Position numbers and translations under genes: made by a program. A model generated the notes under the pieces. That model saw only the letters and a program-made list of their open reading frames with translations, ran no database searches and was not told the DNA's origin. From Cornus controversa (taxonomy: Eukaryota > Streptophyta > Magnoliopsida > Cornales > Cornaceae): a DNA stretch of 64,000 bases. Location of the stretch: contig CM048852.1 in NCBI GenBank assembly GCA_026545225.1, positions 13,178,146 through 13,242,145 on the forward strand, in the 5' to 3' direction. Positions 10,695 through 22,806 of this stretch are shown piece after piece (within the stretch, counting starts at the first letter, position 1; each line of letters opens with the position of its first letter).

Positions 10695-13600
10695 CTATAT
10701 AATTAATTATAAACTATGTAGCAAAAATAATAATTTATTATTAACTAAAAACTTTTTATTATAAATAATAAACTAAACTAAAGCCGAACCAGAACCTCGA
10801 ATTCGAAACCCCAAACCTAAAATCCAAAACATGAAAACTCGAATCCCTAAACCCCAAACAAACTATATAATTAAAGACTTTAACTAATAATAAATCCTAG
10901 CTCCTAAACCCTAAACCCTGAATCCACAAACTCCAAATCCCAAAAACCCAATCCCTAAACCCTATGAACCAAAAACAATATATTATTAAATACAAATTAT
11001 GTAGCATAAATAATAATTTATTATGAATTAAAAACTAATTAACATAAATAATAAACTAAACTAAAGCCGAACCGGAACCTCGAATCCGAAACCCTAAACT
11101 CAACCCGAAACATGAAAACTCGAATCCCTAAATCCAAACAAACTATGTAATTAGAAGAATATGTAACTAATAATAAATAATAATTTATTTAACAAACAAT
11201 TCAACTAATAATAAACTATGTAGCATAAATAATAACTTATTTAACAGACTAAATAACTAATTATGATATAAAACATAAATAATAAACTATTAAACTATCT
11301 AACTAATAAGGAACCATCTAGCTTAAATAATTTATATAACAAACAATACAATTAATAATAAATATGTATCATAAATAGTAATATTTTATGAATTAAAAAA
11401 TATTTAACATAAATAATAAACTAAACTAAAGCCGAACCAGAACCCTGAATCCTAAACCTCAAACCTAGAACCCGAAACACGAAAATCCAAATCCCCAAAT
11501 CCCAAACAGACTGTGTAACTACTAATAAAGCCTAAATTCTAAACCCCGAATCTCCAAACTCAAAACTTCAAAACCTCAATCCCTAACCCTTATGCAGTAT
11601 AAATAATAATATATTGAATAAATATCTGATAAACTACGTAGCATAAATAATAATTTATTTAACAGACTAAAAAACTAATAATGAACTATGAAGCATAAAT
11701 AATAAATTACTTAACTAACTATCAAAATAATAATTGACTACGTAGCTTAAATAAGAATTTATTTAATAAACTATATAATTAATAATAAACTATGTAGCAT
11801 AAATAATAATTTATTATTAATTAAAACCTTTTAACATAAATAATAAACTAAACTAAAACCGAACCAAAACCACGAATCTGAAACCCTAAACCTAAAACCC
11901 GAAACACCAATCCCCAAACCACAAACAAACTATATAATTAAATGACTATTTAACTAATAATAAATCCTAACTCCATAACCCCAAACCCGCAAACTCCAAA
12001 ACTTGAAACGCCAAACTATTTAACTAATAATAAACTATGTAGCATAAATAACAACTTATTTAAGTGACTACATAACTAGATAGTAATTTATTAAGAATTA
12101 AAAAATATTTAATATAAATAATAAACTAAACTAAAGCCGAACCAAAACTCTGATTCCTAAAGCACAAACCTAGAACCCAAAACACGAAAACCCAAATTTT
12201 CAATTTTCAAATAAAACAAACTATGTAATCAACAGACTATGTAACTAATAATAAAACATAAATTTTTAACCCCAAACCCTGAATCTGCAAACTCAAAACC
12301 CCAAAACTTCAATCCCTAACCCTTATGCAGTATAAATAATAATATATTAAATAAATATCTGATAAACTATGTAGTATAAATAATAATTTATTTAACAGAT
12401 TATATAACTAATAATGAACTATGAAACATAAATAATAAATTACTTAACTAACTGCTAACTAATAATTGACTACGTAACTTAAATAATAATTTATTTAACA
12501 AATTCTATAATTAATAATAAACTGTAGCATAAATAATAATTTATTATTAACTAAATTTTTTTTAACATAAATAATAAACTAAACTAAAGACAAACCAAAA
12601 CTCTGAAACACGAAAACTCGAATCCCCAAAGCCCAAACGAATTATATAATTAAAAGATTATTTAACTAATAATAAATCCTAGCACCTAAACCCCGAAATC
12701 CCAATCCCTAAACCTTACAAACCATAAATAATAATATATTATTAAATACAAATTATGTAGTATAAATAATAATTTATTATTAATTAAAATCTAATTAACA
12801 TAAATAATAACCTAAACTAAAGTCGAATCGAAACTTCGAATCTAAAACACAAAAATTCAAATCCCCAAACACAAACAAACCATGTAATTAAAAGATTATG
12901 TAACTAATAATAAATAATATTTCATTTAACAAACTATGTAACTAATAATAAACTATGTAGCATAAATAATAACTTATTTAATAGACTAAATAACTAATTA
13001 TGAAATATAAAGCATAAATAATAAATTATTAAACTAACTATTTAACTAATAAGGAACCATGTAGCTTAAATAATAATTTATTTAACAAGCTATATAATTA
13101 ATAATAAATATATATCATAAAGAGTAATTTATTATGAATTCAAAAATATTTAACATAAATAATAAACTAAACTAAACCTGAACCGAAATTCTAAATTTTA
13201 AATCTCAAACCTAGAACTCGAAACAAGAAAACTCAATTCCCAAACCCCAAACAAACTATGTAACTAATAATAAAACCTAAATTCAAAACCTCAAACCCCA
13301 AATCCCCAAACTGAAAACCCCGACCTAACCCTTATGCATAATAAATAATAATATATTAAATTAAATAAATATTTGATAAACTATGTAGCATAAATAATAA
13401 TTTATTTAACAGACTATATAACTTATAATGAATTATGAAGCATAAATAATAAATCACTTAACTAACTAACTAACTAATAATTAACTACATAACTTAAATA
13501 ATAATTTATTTAACTAACTATATAACTAATAAACCAAAACCCCGAATCCGAAACCCGAAAAATGAAAATTCGAATCCCCAAACCCTAAAAAAACTATATA

Positions 13601-15260
13601 ATTAAAAGACTATTTAACTAATAATAAAGATTATTTAACTAATAATAAATCCTAACTCCTAAATTCCAAACCCTGAAACCCCAATCCCTAAACCCTATGA
13701 ACCATAAATAATAATATATTATTAAATATAAATTATGTAGCATAAAAATTAATTTATTATGAATTAAAACTAAATAGCATAAATAATACACTAAACTAAA
13801 GCCGAACTAGAATTCCAAATCCGAAACCCCAAAACTAAAACCCAAAACATGAAAACCCGAATCTCCAAATCCAAACAAACTATGTAATTAAAAGACTATT
13901 TAACTAATAATAAATAATAATTTATTTAACAAACTATGTAGCATAAATAATAACTTATTTAACAAACATCTAATTATTAATAATTAAGTACGTAGGATTA
14001 ATAACAATTTAATTAACAACAATTTAATTAACAAACTATGTAACTAATTATGAACTATGTAGCTTAAATAATAATTTATTTAACAAACTATATAATTAAT
14101 AAAGCCGAACCAGAACCTCGAAACCTAAACCTCAAACCTAGAACCCGAAACACTAAAACCCAAATTCCCCAACTCCAAATAAACTATGTAATTAAAAGAC
14201 TATATAACTAATAATAAACTATGTAGCATAAATAATAACTTATTTAACATACTATGTAATTAAAAGACTATGTAACATAAATAATAATTTATTGAATAAA
14301 TAATAAATTATTTAGTAGACTATATACTAATAATGAACTATGAAGCATAAATAATAAATTATTTAACTATCTAATTAATAATGAACTACCTACCTTAAAT
14401 AATAATTTATTTAACAAACTGCATAATTAATAATAAACTATGTAGCATAAATAAAAATTTATAATGAATTAAAAAACTATTTAACATAAATAATAAACTA
14501 AACTAAAGCCGAACCGGAACCACAAATCTAAAACCCAGACCTAAAACCCCAAACACGAAAACCTCAATCCTAAAACTCATAACAAACAATGTAATTAAAA
14601 GACTATTTAATAAATCCTAAATAATAAATCCCGAATCCCTAGACCCTATGCACCATAAATAATAATATATTATTAAATATAAATTATGTAGCATGAATAA
14701 TAATTGATTATGAATTAAAAACTAATAAACATAAATAATAAACTAAGCTAAAGTCGAACTGGAACCCGAATCCATAAATAATAAAATAATAATTTATTTA
14801 ACTAGACAGCTATGCAATTAATATTCTGTAGCATTATTAAACATTTATTTAACAAATATATAATTAATAATAAATTCTATAACATAAATATTAATTTATT
14901 TACCAAATTATGTAACTAATAATAAACTATGTAACATAAATAATAGTTTATTTAATAAATATATAATAAATAATGTAGCATAAACATTAATTTATTTATC
15001 AAACTGTATAAATAATATATTATTTAACTAACAATCTAACTAATAATGAACTATGTAACTTAAATAATAATTTATTTAACTAACCATGTAACTAATAAAG
15101 AACTATGTATATTTAACAAACAATATAATTACTAATAAACTTTGTAGCACAAATAATTATTTATTATAAATTATAAACAATGTAACATAAACAATAATTT
15201 ATTTAACTAACTATTAAACCATATTAATACAATATACTACACAATAAATTATGCAATATG
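10695..15260. repeat. AT-rich 52-bp-subunit array, block 2 (with telomere-like modules)
   Basis: The array continues. The subunit is about 52 bp: aactacgtagcataaataat at 11632 recurs as aactatgaagcataaataat at 11684. Runs of subunits are separated by C-rich modules of 100-200 bp full of ccctaaacc-like strings. One short run of true plant telomere units, cctaaaccctaaaccctg, occurs near 10903-10920. Compound units recur irregularly: the marker tctgataaacta lies at 11624, 12358 and (variant) 13371. I see no genes or further insertions in this block. Confidence 0.85.
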
Positions 15261-15284
15261 TTTGCCCATATTTTAATTTGATAG

Positions 15285-15545
15285 TTATTAAATTTAGAGA
15301 GAGCTAGATCCATATGACTTTTCATATTTAAATTGGAGACCTTTAAATAAATTTTTTTAAAAAAATATCTACTTTCTATTTCCATTGTTTTCATAATTTC
15401 AAAAGAAAATTTTAAGTAATTTTGAAAATAAAATATTTTTTTGAAAACTACTATAAATAGAAAGTATCTAGAAAAATCAAATCCAATTTAAATATTAAGT
15501 CAAAAGTTATCAAACAAGTTACTCTCTCATAATTTAATAATACCA
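15285..15545. mobile_element. Fold-back (MITE-like) inverted repeat at the array edge
   Basis: Two diverged arms of about 110 bp face each other. ttattaaatt followed by gagagag, then gactttt, atatttaaattgg and actttctattt on the left (about 15287-15395) reappears as its reverse complement on the right (about 15430-15545). The interior is A/T-rich and has no ORF. It sits where the AT-rich array stops. I could not fix a target duplication, so the class is unknown. Confidence 0.45.
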
Positions 15546-16042
15546 ACTTAAAACATGTTATTTCATAAATCATCATACATCAACATAACATAATGGTTAT
15601 ACATTTATATATGCATGAAATATAAGAGAAAAGATAAAACCATAGATGAAGCCCATCTAACCTATATCTCTAACCAACTAAAAAAACTTAATCTCCACGT
15701 AGTTCTTCACGAGCAATTCTCCTCACGCGCTTGGACTTCAAGAAATCTCAAACTTCTTCATGCACAAGAAACCTTTGACACATGCTTCATGGCTAGAGGC
15801 TTGAGAAATCTCCTTGGAGGTGAATTCTCTACAAACTATTACATGGCTTTTGTGAGAGATACATAATAATTTGCAATAAACATAAATTGGCCTAGGACAA
15901 CAATTATTTTGCCCTTTACAATTGCCATAAACCCTAGAGCTTCATCCATGTATAAACACCACACCACAAACCATATAAAACCATTTATTCACAATCATAA
16001 ACATAATCATACATATATCATAAAAATGCTATCATGATTAAA
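15546..16042. other. Unassigned AT-rich DNA with a short open frame
   Basis: An open frame at 15615-15866 would give 83 residues, basic at the start, with no domain I recognise. It is not supported by any neighbouring exon or regulatory signal. The rest is low-complexity AT-rich DNA. Confidence 0.3.
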
Positions 16043-16056
16043 ATTATGATCCATGA

Positions 16057-16180
16057 CCCCAAAGGGTTGGCTCAAGTGGATAAAGAACTTGGCCCTAGTG
16101 CCTAACAATCATTAGTCCATGGTTCAACTCCTCTTAGGTGCAAACCATTCTTTGGGTGTGTACCAACTAGAAAAAAAAAA
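16057..16180 (+). mobile_element. tRNA-derived SINE
   Basis: It carries an RNA polymerase III promoter layout. Box A is tggctcaagtgg at 16068-16079, box B is ggttcaactcc at 16121-16131 (one base off the ggttcgantcc consensus), and the tail is A10 at 16171-16180. Flanking sequences attatgatccatga (16043-16056) and attatgccccatga (16180-16193) form an imperfect 14-bp target duplication. It is about 124 bp long. The family is not named. Confidence 0.75.
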
Positions 16181-16193
16181 TTATGCCCCATGA

Positions 16194-18060
16194 ATATGAT
16201 TTTAGTGTAATCAATTCATTCAAAATAACATAGTTTATATTTCGGATTCAATTCACATGAGAAAACAAAAAGAATAATGATTACGAAAATAAATCTAATT
16301 AAAAATGTATAATTAGTTAATACATAAAATAAATTTTCATAAATAATATAACACATTATATTAAGAAAAAATAAAATTTTATAAATAGAACACCACATTA
16401 TATTAAAGAAGATAACTGAATTGTTGGTGTGCAATGAGAAAGAGAATAAGATACCATGACATCATACCTGATAGGATAACAATGAGCAAGTCAAAGATCG
16501 TTGCATTGTAGATTTTCACCAAAAGCATCTCACTTCTTTTCCTCTTTTTTTTTTTTCTTTATAAACTCTCTCTCTTTCACATTTTTCCTCTTCTTTTTTT
16601 TCTTCATAAACTCTCTCTCTTTCACATTTTTCCTAATTGATGTTTTAACCCTTCTTTCAATTTTTTCCATCTCATCTCTACTGTTTCATATTTCTTCTCA
16701 ACCTTTTTTTTTTCCTCTTATGGTTTTTGCATCTCAACTCAAAAACTCACGTTTTTTTCCATCCACATGTTAACATCTTCACCCCCACTTTTTCTGTTTC
16801 TTTTTCAATATTTTCTCAGCCTCTATCCCAAAGGAAACCTGAAAAAAATAAAACTTAATAGTAAGAACATATTTAAGCACATAACATGATTATGAACACA
16901 TCACTTCATAAACCAAAAAGAAAAGAAATCTAACTAAAAGCCTAACATGACAAATAGCAACAAAACAAAAACAAATTCAATGAGATGTATGCCACTGTGA
17001 CAGACAAGTGACTCATTGTAGAATCCGAGACAAAGTCAACTTAAAATTGACTTGGCACAAAAGGGGCTATGTGCCTTATCAGAAAACCATATGGATCATA
17101 GATACATAGTGTTTATAAATTAAGAAAAATAAATTGAATTTCATTTTAGAACCAAGCTAGATCTATCAACAATTCATTATAGTCTCCCTCATTGTCATAT
17201 CGATCATTTCATCCAATTTTCTATCATAACATATTTAATAGTGAAACATAATTAATAATTAGTTAAATATATGAATTAGGTTAAAAATCAGGTAAATTGA
17301 AATTGAATTCTCCACTACTATCATATAAATTAGTTTCATATCATTTACCTTCCAAAATGAAAGTTTTGTATCATATAAAAGTACTCAACCAAGCCAAGCC
17401 AATATGAGAAATGGAACCGATAATCTAAGAGAAGTACAAAGCAAATATATCCAAAAGAGGTATAAAAAGCAAACCAATTAGACAAAATTTGAGTTTAGAG
17501 CATAAAAATTGCAATTGGAATGAACTAGAAAAGAAATGAGAAACCATCCAGCTAAATCAGAGGATTGCTTGCCAAATAAAAATGAGATTTTTGTGCTTTA
17601 ACTACATCAAAAAGCTGTAAATATTTTGTAATAATGGTGTTATAAAATCTCAACAAAAGATAGGTCTACCAAAAAATTTTAAGATAACATGCTTAAAATG
17701 TTTAATTATCTTTACCAAACATACAAATTTTGAAAAAGATAAATATTCAATAAAATTATGAACAACCGGATGCAAAAATTGAAAAAAAAGTTAAAATAAA
17801 TATCTAGGGTAAAAGTCCAATGAGTCAAACTGCTTTTGCTTGCATGTAGTGAATTAGCTATAATGACCTTTTTATTATTATTTATAATTGTATAATGACT
17901 TTTATCCTACCAGTGGGAGTAGATTTCTATACCTATAATTTTGTGCAAATTATCTACTACATGAGTATTGCCATAAGTTAGATCCTGCATTTATATCCGT
18001 TGGATGAAGTGAGTGACATCACCAAGTCTTCATCAGCAATGACGTTTTTGTTTTAGCAAC
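16194..18060. other. Unassigned intergenic DNA with a pyrimidine tract
   Basis: AT-rich noncoding DNA. A pyrimidine-rich stretch at about 16535-16830 contains a local duplication of cataaactctctctctttcacatttttcct (15-20 base core, near 16559 and 16604). I see no domain, splice-consistent exon or repeat ends. Confidence 0.4.
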
Positions 18061-18076
18061 TGAAACGCGTGGAACT

Positions 18077-18960
18077 GTGGCGAGTAGTAGGAAAAAAGAG
18101 GAGTATGTGGAGCCAAAGCCTGAATTGGGTGCAAATAATGACCCTGTTATAGATAACCAAGCGAAATCATGGGTGTCAATTGTAACGGGTCCCATAGTAG
18201 TGAATTCTAAAGACTTTGAATATTTCCCTCCTGAAGACGAGAATATGAAATGGTTGTTTCACCACCACCCGCAGTCCTTGATAATGGGTTGGAAGATTGG
18301 AATAATGCATTAGTTGGGTATTTTGTAGACTGTAAGTTGTCATATTACAAGGTGAACTCTATAGCTCAACAATTATGGTCGAAACAGGGGCTTAAGGAGC
18401 TTCTGGGAACTGAACCTCCTAAGGGTCTTAGTTACATCTAAGGGTCTTAGTTACATCTCTAGTGCAATTGGCAAGCTGTTATATGTCGATTCATGGACTT
18501 TAGCAAAGAAAATGATTAGTTATGCTCGTGCGTGTGTGGAAATTGGGCCCGAGAAAGATTTGATCTCTGAATTTTAGCTCAAACTGAAAAATGGGGACAA
18601 TTTCAATTGTGGCAGAGTATCAGTGGAAGCCTATGTTGTGTACTGAGTGCCATAGCTTTGGTCATGGTACAATGTCTTGTAGGGTGGGTAAGATAGAGGG
18701 ATTAGGGAATTTTATTATGGAGGAAAAGAGCATAGTGGTTCTGACTAAACTGGTTTGGACAGTTGTTAAACCCAAGATATTTAGTTCTAATGAACAATTA
18801 GTGGATAAGAATGGTGGGCAGAGTTCTAAGGCTTCAAATGGTACTAAAGAGGCAATAGTAGATTTGAGGAAAATGAAGACTCAACTGAAGCAAGGATTGA
18901 TGCTAACATTCAGGACGACCAAGTGTATGTTGGGATGAATTTTCAAGAGAGTGTGCTTAC
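18077..18960 (+). pseudogene. L1 LINE ORF1-like (gag) remnant
   Basis: This is the nucleic-acid-binding first protein of a plant L1-type LINE, broken by frameshifts and stops. The part about 18250-18441, with the motif LVGYFVDCKLSYYKV and then a W-K-GL segment, fits the DUF4283-like domain of plant LINE ORF1. After a gap the frame at 18591-18938 shows EYQWKP followed by an intact CCHC knuckle, C-T-E-C then H then C (C-x2-C-x4-H-x4-C). The order of domains and the endonuclease directly downstream support the call. Frames change at least twice, so no functional protein is expected. Confidence 0.75.
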
Positions 18961-19204
18961 TCCGCATTTAAGTGTTCAGTCCTCTAATAAGTTTCAAGTG
19001 CTGACAGACAGTGATGAAAAGACAGATGTTGATCAGGTAAGTGCCATTAATTATGAATGTATTGGTATTATTAATGTCGTTAAGGAGAATACTAAGGCTT
19101 ATCTAGTTCTAAGGAAGCCTAAAAGGGGGAAGTTGATTGGTCCTCCTCCAAAAGGAGGGACTAGTGGGCTCAATTGAGGTCTTGTATGCTTTGTGGTTTG
19201 CAAT

Positions 19205-20270
19205 GAACTTTGGTATTTGGAATATTAGGGGTCTTAATGACCCTGCAAAACAATATGAAGTCCAAAGAATCATTAAAAAGTTTGATCTACCCCTTTGTTG
19301 TTTGGTTGAGACCAAAGTTAAAGAAGAAAATGTGGATAAAATTTCTGCCTGTATGTGTCCCAGTTAGAAGGTTATTCATAATTTGTCACCTTTTAGTAAG
19401 GGGAGGATATGGGTGTGCTGGGATATCGATAGACTGGATGTTACCTGTTTAAGAGTTTCTGATCAGTTTATTAATTGTAAAATTTCTGAGAAGAATGGGG
19501 TTTTTAGTTGTGTGGCAACTTTTGTTTATGGGTCAAATTGTCTTATAGAGAGAAGAGGGCTGTGGAAAGATATTTTGGCTATGGCTGCGGGTTTTAGCAA
19601 TGATCCATGGTTTTTGGCTGGGAATTTTAATGCCATTAGATATAGGCAGGAAAAAATTGGAGGTTCTACTGAATGGAATGCAAGTATGAAGGAATTTGGA
19701 TAATGTATTAATGAAGCTGAGCTTACTGATTTGAGGCATTCTGGGATGAGATTTACATGGTCTAATGGAACTTATTTTCGCAAGTTGGATAGGGTTCTTG
19801 TAAATGACTGTTGGGTGTCTCAGTACAAGTCTTCTGAAGCTGTTTTCAAACCCCCAGGGATTTCAGATCATGCATTGATTCTTATTAAACTTCACTCTAC
19901 ACAACAGAAGAGAAATAAGACATTTAGATTCAATAATTTTCTGCTTGACCATCCTGATTTCTATGATGTTGTTAAGAAGGTTTGGAGATGCAAAATTAGT
20001 GGTACTCCTATGTTTGTGGTTACTCAGAAATTGAAATTGAAATTGCTAAAGGCTGAGTTGAAAACCCTTAATTGGGTGCATCATAATGAGTTATCTAAGC
20101 AAGTTATAGAAGCTAGAGGCAATCTTGTTGAGATTCAGAAGAAGGTGGATGCAGACCCTTTGAATAGGGAATTCAGGAAAGAGGAGGGTGTGTGTTTGAA
20201 ACAGTATCAACATCTGGCCGAAGCAGAAGAAATCTTCTATAAGCAACAATCAAGAATTCAGTATTTACTG
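19205..20270 (+). pseudogene. L1 LINE ORF2 remnant: endonuclease and linker
   Basis: This is the apurinic-like endonuclease domain of the same L1 element. It starts MNFGIWNIRGLN at 19204, has the catalytic glutamate in LVETKV, a GNFNAI motif where GDFN is expected (the catalytic Asp has become Asn), and an intact ISDHALI motif near 19860. A stop near 19702 and frame changes at about 19340-19380 break it. The linker runs to a QSRIQYL motif that in intact elements leads into the GD-NT-FFH segment before the reverse transcriptase. Homology stops there, at about 20270, so the entire RT core is absent. Confidence 0.85.
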
Positions 20271-20735
20271 AGTATCTAATTAATCAAATTCGGACTTGTC
20301 TACTTCTGATTTTCAGATGCAAGAAGAATACTTGAGAAGGAAAGTTAAAAATCTTCGATGACTAAGTGTTTGTATATTTATGTATGCGTGTGTGTGTATT
20401 TATTTAATGAAAGCTAGATTGAATAGAAAAACATAGAAAATTGACTGCTACTTGGTGTACAACCATGCTGAAATCAAATGGAGGATGTCTGTGGTTGCAA
20501 AATGCTGGGCCAGAACTTCTATATGCTTCATCAAGTGATTTTGATGAGTATTTATGGTATGTATGTCAACCCAATTGGAGTATTTATGTATGTCAACCCA
20601 ATTGGAGTATTCTTTTGTGCATGAAGGCAGTACTTATGTGATACTGCACTAATGGTGCACTTAACACAAGCACACACTGTCAAACACAGAGACTGAAGAG
20701 GAGGGTGAAGGGAGATAAGGATGGAGGGTGCACTT
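20271..20735. other. Unassigned segment inside the L1 relic
   Basis: Sequence unrelated to the LINE. It holds a short tandem duplication of tatgtcaacccaattggagt (about 20566 and 20591). No domain was recognised. It marks one side of the deletion and insertion that removed the L1 reverse transcriptase. Confidence 0.4.
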
Positions 20736-21487
20736 TGTTAGATTATGGATTCTTAACCCAAGATTTGATTAGGTTAAAATATAAGAAGTAAATTAGACCT
20801 AGATGGTGAATAGGTCTTATAGATATTTATATAAATTTCAACTACCTTATGAATTGTTGGAGATTGTGATTCAAATTTTAATTATTCTTGTTATCTTGTA
20901 GCTAATTTTTTATCCACACAATCACACAACCGTACAAAAATGAAGGAGAGTAGATAGACTAGAATTTTACATGAAAAACCCTAAACAAGGAATAACTATG
21001 GGACCTAATCTAGCCATCAACAATCACACATATTGTTCAATCTATTGGAAACCCTAGGATCGAGGAACATGGATTTTCTCTCTCTAAAAAATGATTCTCT
21101 CTTTAGTATGATTAGAGAGTTAGATTATCATTTGTAACTCCATACTTGTAGCCAATATAGGAGACACATTCTATATGGTAAGTAGAATTCCTTTAGAAAT
21201 TTGATTTGAGAGAGTTACCAAAAATATAAGTTCGTAGGTTTGACCGATCGAGCCACTGATTGACACCTACCAGAGGTTTCTCGATCGATCGAATCACACT
21301 GGGTTATAAACCAACTTTTTGGAAAAACTTTTGACTGATCCACCCATAAATCAAGGCTTTCTCGGCACACATTGTTTTGTAAAAATTCCACTTATCAAGA
21401 ATCATTTTAAAAACTTTAATCTGAAACCCTAGTTTTGACAAATAATATTAAAACGTGATTTTGAGTCACTTTTAAAATCAAATATAG
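20736..21487 (-). mobile_element. Fragment of a Copia-type LTR (minus orientation)
   Basis: Read on the minus strand, the end near 20736 shows cctattcaccatctaggtc, the style of the 3' end of SIRE/Maximus-type Copia LTRs, closing with TAACA. A ggtttttcatgtaaaat block and a palindromic cgatcgatcg cluster (near 21283) follow. The same three ingredients occur in the solo LTR at 61576-63963. The far end next to the resumed L1 sequence (about 21488) has no clear TG terminus, so the fragment is probably truncated. The lineage is inferred from style. Confidence 0.45.
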
Positions 21488-22225
21488 GTTTCGGAAAGGT
21501 TGGGATGAGTTCTCCAAACACATTCGTTTTAGGGTGAGAAATGGGAGACATATCAGCTTTTGGGAGGACATTTGGCGTGGAGAAATATCTTTGGCATGTA
21601 AGTTCCCTAGACTATTCAAGATTGCTACGAACAGGCAAGTCTTAGTTGCCGACTGCTATCAGCTTGATAATAGAAGATTAACTTTGGATTTATACTTTTG
21701 TAGGGCATTCCATGACAGAGGTAGCAAAGTTTTTAGCCCTGTTGTACAGTCAGGTGGTTGAGGGGGAGGGGATAGACGAGATGGTATGGATGGGTTCCAA
21801 GAGGGGAACCTTTGAGGTTCGTTCCTTTTATAGAAATCTCTTGGATTTCACTAGTCCCATCTCCCCTTGGAAGGCAATTTGGAGAACAAAGGCCCCTTTG
21901 AAGGTGGCCTTCTTTACTTGGACAGTTATCTTACGCAAGATTCTTACCATAGATAACCTAAGGAGAAGGAGTCGAATTATGGTGAATTGGTGTTGCATGT
22001 GCAAAAGGTCGGAGGAAATGGTGAATCACCTTCTTTTACATTGTTTAGTGGCGAGGGACGTTTGGTCTATGTTCTTGGCTGCGTTTGGTATGACTTGGGT
22101 GTTTCCCAGTTCCACGGTGGATATGGTGGGGTTTGTGGCAAGAGAGGAATAGGAGGTGCTTTGAGGACGTGGAGTCTCCTATTTGAATATTATATCCGTT
22201 AATATTAGTAGTTTTTTTTATAAGT
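21488..22225 (+). pseudogene. L1 LINE ORF2 3' part: zinc-binding RT C-terminal domain
   Basis: The L1 frame resumes with a VRNGRHISFWEDIW motif and then W-K-IW-K-PLKV-FF-W and T-DNLRRR, the standard layout of the zf-RVT domain at the C-terminus of plant L1 ORF2. The zinc ligands C-M-C and HLLLHC are present near 21995-22040. One frameshift lies near 21730-21760. It ends around a R-RRCFEDVESPI motif just before a TA microsatellite, without a visible poly-A tail. With the endonuclease part it makes one element lacking its middle. Confidence 0.85.
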
Positions 22226-22236
22226 CTTGTTAATAT

Positions 22237-22273
<37 letters not shown>

Positions 22274-22300
22274 TATAAGCCTTGTTAATATTAATAATTT
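22212..22300. repeat. (TA)n microsatellite with duplicated flanks
   Basis: AT dinucleotides run from about 22239 to 22270. On both sides lies nearly the same segment, ttttataagycttgttaatat, so the locus is a tandem duplication whose junction expanded into the microsatellite. Confidence 0.8.
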
Positions 22301-22764
22301 ATACTTCATAACTATTTGTTTATAACGATAAATAACATTTAAATTAGTCACTAACTTATACTCTTAATGTAAGTAACTTATGATTACTAGTAGGTTAAAT
22401 TGCAAAAAACCAATAACATTTAACCCAAGCCCATTAATTAATTCCAACTTGCAGTCCAAGAATATGTTAATTACTATGAAGGCCCTACTTTGCTAAATAA
22501 GTGCAAATAATCCCTTCCATGTGAATTAGCATTGTGGATCCATAAATGATTTTCCTGTCTACCCTTTGGATAATTTCTACCCTGAATCTCCTTGATGTGC
22601 AAATGACCCTCTAAATTATAAGACATGTGCAAACAAGGTCTCCACATTATATGCTATTATTTGCTATAGAAAATCACTATTTTGCCTTTCTTGTCTAAAT
22701 AAACAACTAAAAATTGATATTTTAATGAAATACCAAAAATACACATCAAGAAGACAATGCTGCT

Positions 22765-22806
<42 letters not shown>

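Noticed and set aside
9192..15260. A true telomere or interstitial telomere tract
   Set aside because: The ccctaaa-like strings are degenerate and dispersed among other C-rich text. At most two perfect units occur in a row.
16057..16180. A functional tRNA gene
   Set aside because: Pol III boxes are present but no cloverleaf or anticodon arm can be folded, and the A tail with target duplication identifies a SINE.
16501..16773. A 90-residue Phe/Ser-rich protein
   Set aside because: It is a translation of a pyrimidine tract (ttt, tct, ctt codons) with an internal duplication, so low complexity.
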